From positions 74,565,104 through 74,629,103 of the forward strand of contig OV884014.1 of assembly GCA_930367205.1 (NCBI GenBank): DNA of 64,000 nt. The letters are read 5' to 3'. The DNA comes from Acanthosoma haemorrhoidale (Eukaryota > Arthropoda > Insecta > Hemiptera > Acanthosomatidae). The notes beneath the pieces are model-generated. The model was not told the DNA's origin. It was given only the letters and a program-made list of their open reading frames with translations, and made no database searches. Positions 62,484 to 64,000 of this stretch are shown here, one piece after another. Position 1 is the first letter of the stretch; every line of letters begins with the position of its first letter. The position numbers were made by a program, and so were the translations under genes.

Positions 62484-64000
62484 GGTACAGGATTATATGA
62501 AAATATAACATATTTTATATGGTCAAATTCGTTGTCGAATGGATACGACTTTTATTAATAAGTATTAGCCAAAGAAAAAGTCCTACACTAGTAGAATCGG
62601 CATTCGAATGGTGGGGGGGGGGAGCCAGACTTATCATTGCCCTTTATCCTCCATATAAAATCGATTATATAAAATTGAAACCAAAATTTTTAGTTAATTC
62701 GTTCCTTCAAAAATAAAATCATGATGATCAAATTATCCAATGACCTAATTCATAAACAATATTTTTAGTATGGCATGTTACGGACAAACAAGACTTATTG
62801 ATGTTGTGTCATCTTAGTGGATTGGTACGAACGCTTGGGCTCTAGGAATGCCAGTGTTCCTCACAAGGTTTTTTTTTTAGTTTTCTAGACCTTTTACTTT
62901 TATGTATAGCTATAATTTACATCCAATGATGAAAGCTACAAAGTCGTAACTCTATCAGAGGTACCAACTGTAACCACCCTTTACTCCAGAGACACCGTAT
63001 CCCCGCCCTTACAATTTATACGTGGGGGTGGGGTGACATCATATATAAAGGATGGGGCCGAAAATTCTATAAATCTCTTCCGTGAATGGAACCGGGAAAT
63101 ATAAAGAATATCGGACAATGTATGTATTGTAATCAGTCAATATCGCGTCCGGCTCATTGCTTTGTTTCCGCTTGTCTCTATGCCTCTTCGATCCTAAATC
63201 ATAAATGAAACACTACGGAAGGGTGGAGGGGGGGGGTTGTATTTGTAGTCCGGAGATATAAATTATAATTGATAATTGCAGAGGAGCGGAATTTATTGCG
63301 ATTGGATGCGCTCAGTTCGCGCAAATAAAAACAACCCTTGTTTTTATGACGGAATTCGGTACGGTCTATGAATGAGTCCCTCATGAACGTTTTCTCTTGT
63401 AATTTACTGCAAATGCAGATTAAGTGATATTCCCCATAGACTTGAAGCAGTTTCCTGAGCAAGATTACACAATGATACTTAGCAAAAATGTTATGTCAGC
63501 AGTACATTATAATTGCTCCAGTTCGTAAAGATGTGAATCCGCTGGACTGTAGGTGAAGCAGAAGAAATACGGACTCAACTTGTTCTGAACTTAATGAACT
63601 CCGTGTAAATTTGATATTCTTTGGCATAGGCTTATATAATAATTGTTATAACTTTGTTTTGTTAATAGAATCCTGCCAAAAATTGTATATTTTCAACAGT
63701 TTTTCTCTTCCAACAAGTTATTTATTTCTTGTTCACAAGCGCTTTCAGTGGTCTATACTGTCATTCCGAGTACTTGAGAATGGCACTATAGGATGGCGAA
63801 AGCGCTTGCAAATAACAAATAAATAACTACGTGGGAAGACGTTATTTAAACCATGTATGTTTGTTTGATCAGGTCCCTGTCCAGATATGTGACCCTGAAA
63901 GAAAAAATTCTGGTCTTATTTTATTTTATGACAGGATTAAATAGAAGCCCTATTTAGCTTATGTATTGGCTAAGACTGGCCTCAGAATCAGAAATAAAAA
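62484..64000. other. right edge without supported gene
   Basis: AT-rich with G-runs at 62613-62622 and 63228-63236. A minus-strand frame at 63199-63462 has no recognised motif. Confidence 0.4.

Overview
The window looks like nuclear DNA of an arthropod, most likely an insect with a fairly large, AT-rich genome. Genes are split into short exons with canonical GT/AG borders and introns up to about 21 kb. The mobile elements are typical of arthropods: mariner, pogo/Tigger, a DUF4817-type Tc1/mariner relative, Jockey, a CsRn1/Kabuki-like Ty3/gypsy element and MITEs. The species cannot be named from the sequence. No rRNA gene, CRISPR array or bacterial-type operon was seen.

Two conserved genes lie head to tail on the minus strand. 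(1) Positions 1-17772 hold the first eleven coding exons (about 503 residues) of a divergent VPS13A/C-type bridge-like lipid-transfer protein, which runs off the left edge. Its introns hold a two-unit repeat of about 720 bp, a Jockey relic, a pogo/Tigger relic and a dead mariner. (2) Positions 26234-53252, perhaps to 57461, hold a TOX-family HMG-box gene with the TOX N-terminal motif, a basic stretch, the HMG box in two exons, a Gly/Tyr-rich exon, a poly-Gln exon and the Cys-rich TOX C-terminus. A 20.9-kb intron separates its N-terminal exon (53181-53252) from the next one.

That intron contains an apparently intact Ty3/gypsy LTR retrotransposon (33288-37793). It has LTRs that look identical, a 4-bp target duplication, a tRNA-Trp-like primer site, a polypurine tract, open gag and pol frames, and a textbook -1 frameshift signal (G GGA AAC, 6-nt spacer, 9-bp hairpin) between gag and pol. 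Between the two genes (17.8-26.2 kb) lie a solo LTR with a perfect 5-bp target duplication, a mariner 3' fragment and a degenerate copy of a repeated unidentified ORF.

The right part (38-64 kb) is gene-poor. It holds TOX 5' exons, a possible antisense two-exon gene for a 36-residue membrane micropeptide (50312-53548, plus strand), a 133-bp CT microsatellite, many runs of 8-10 G or C, a 75-codon protein-like relic of unknown origin (58116-58343), two MITE-like elements, and an internally deleted DUF4817 transposon that still has an open DNA-binding-domain frame. The less usual candidates are the antisense micropeptide gene, the frameshift signal, an orphan phase-0 exon inside the last TOX intron, a pre-miRNA-sized hairpin in another TOX intron, and the unidentified relic.
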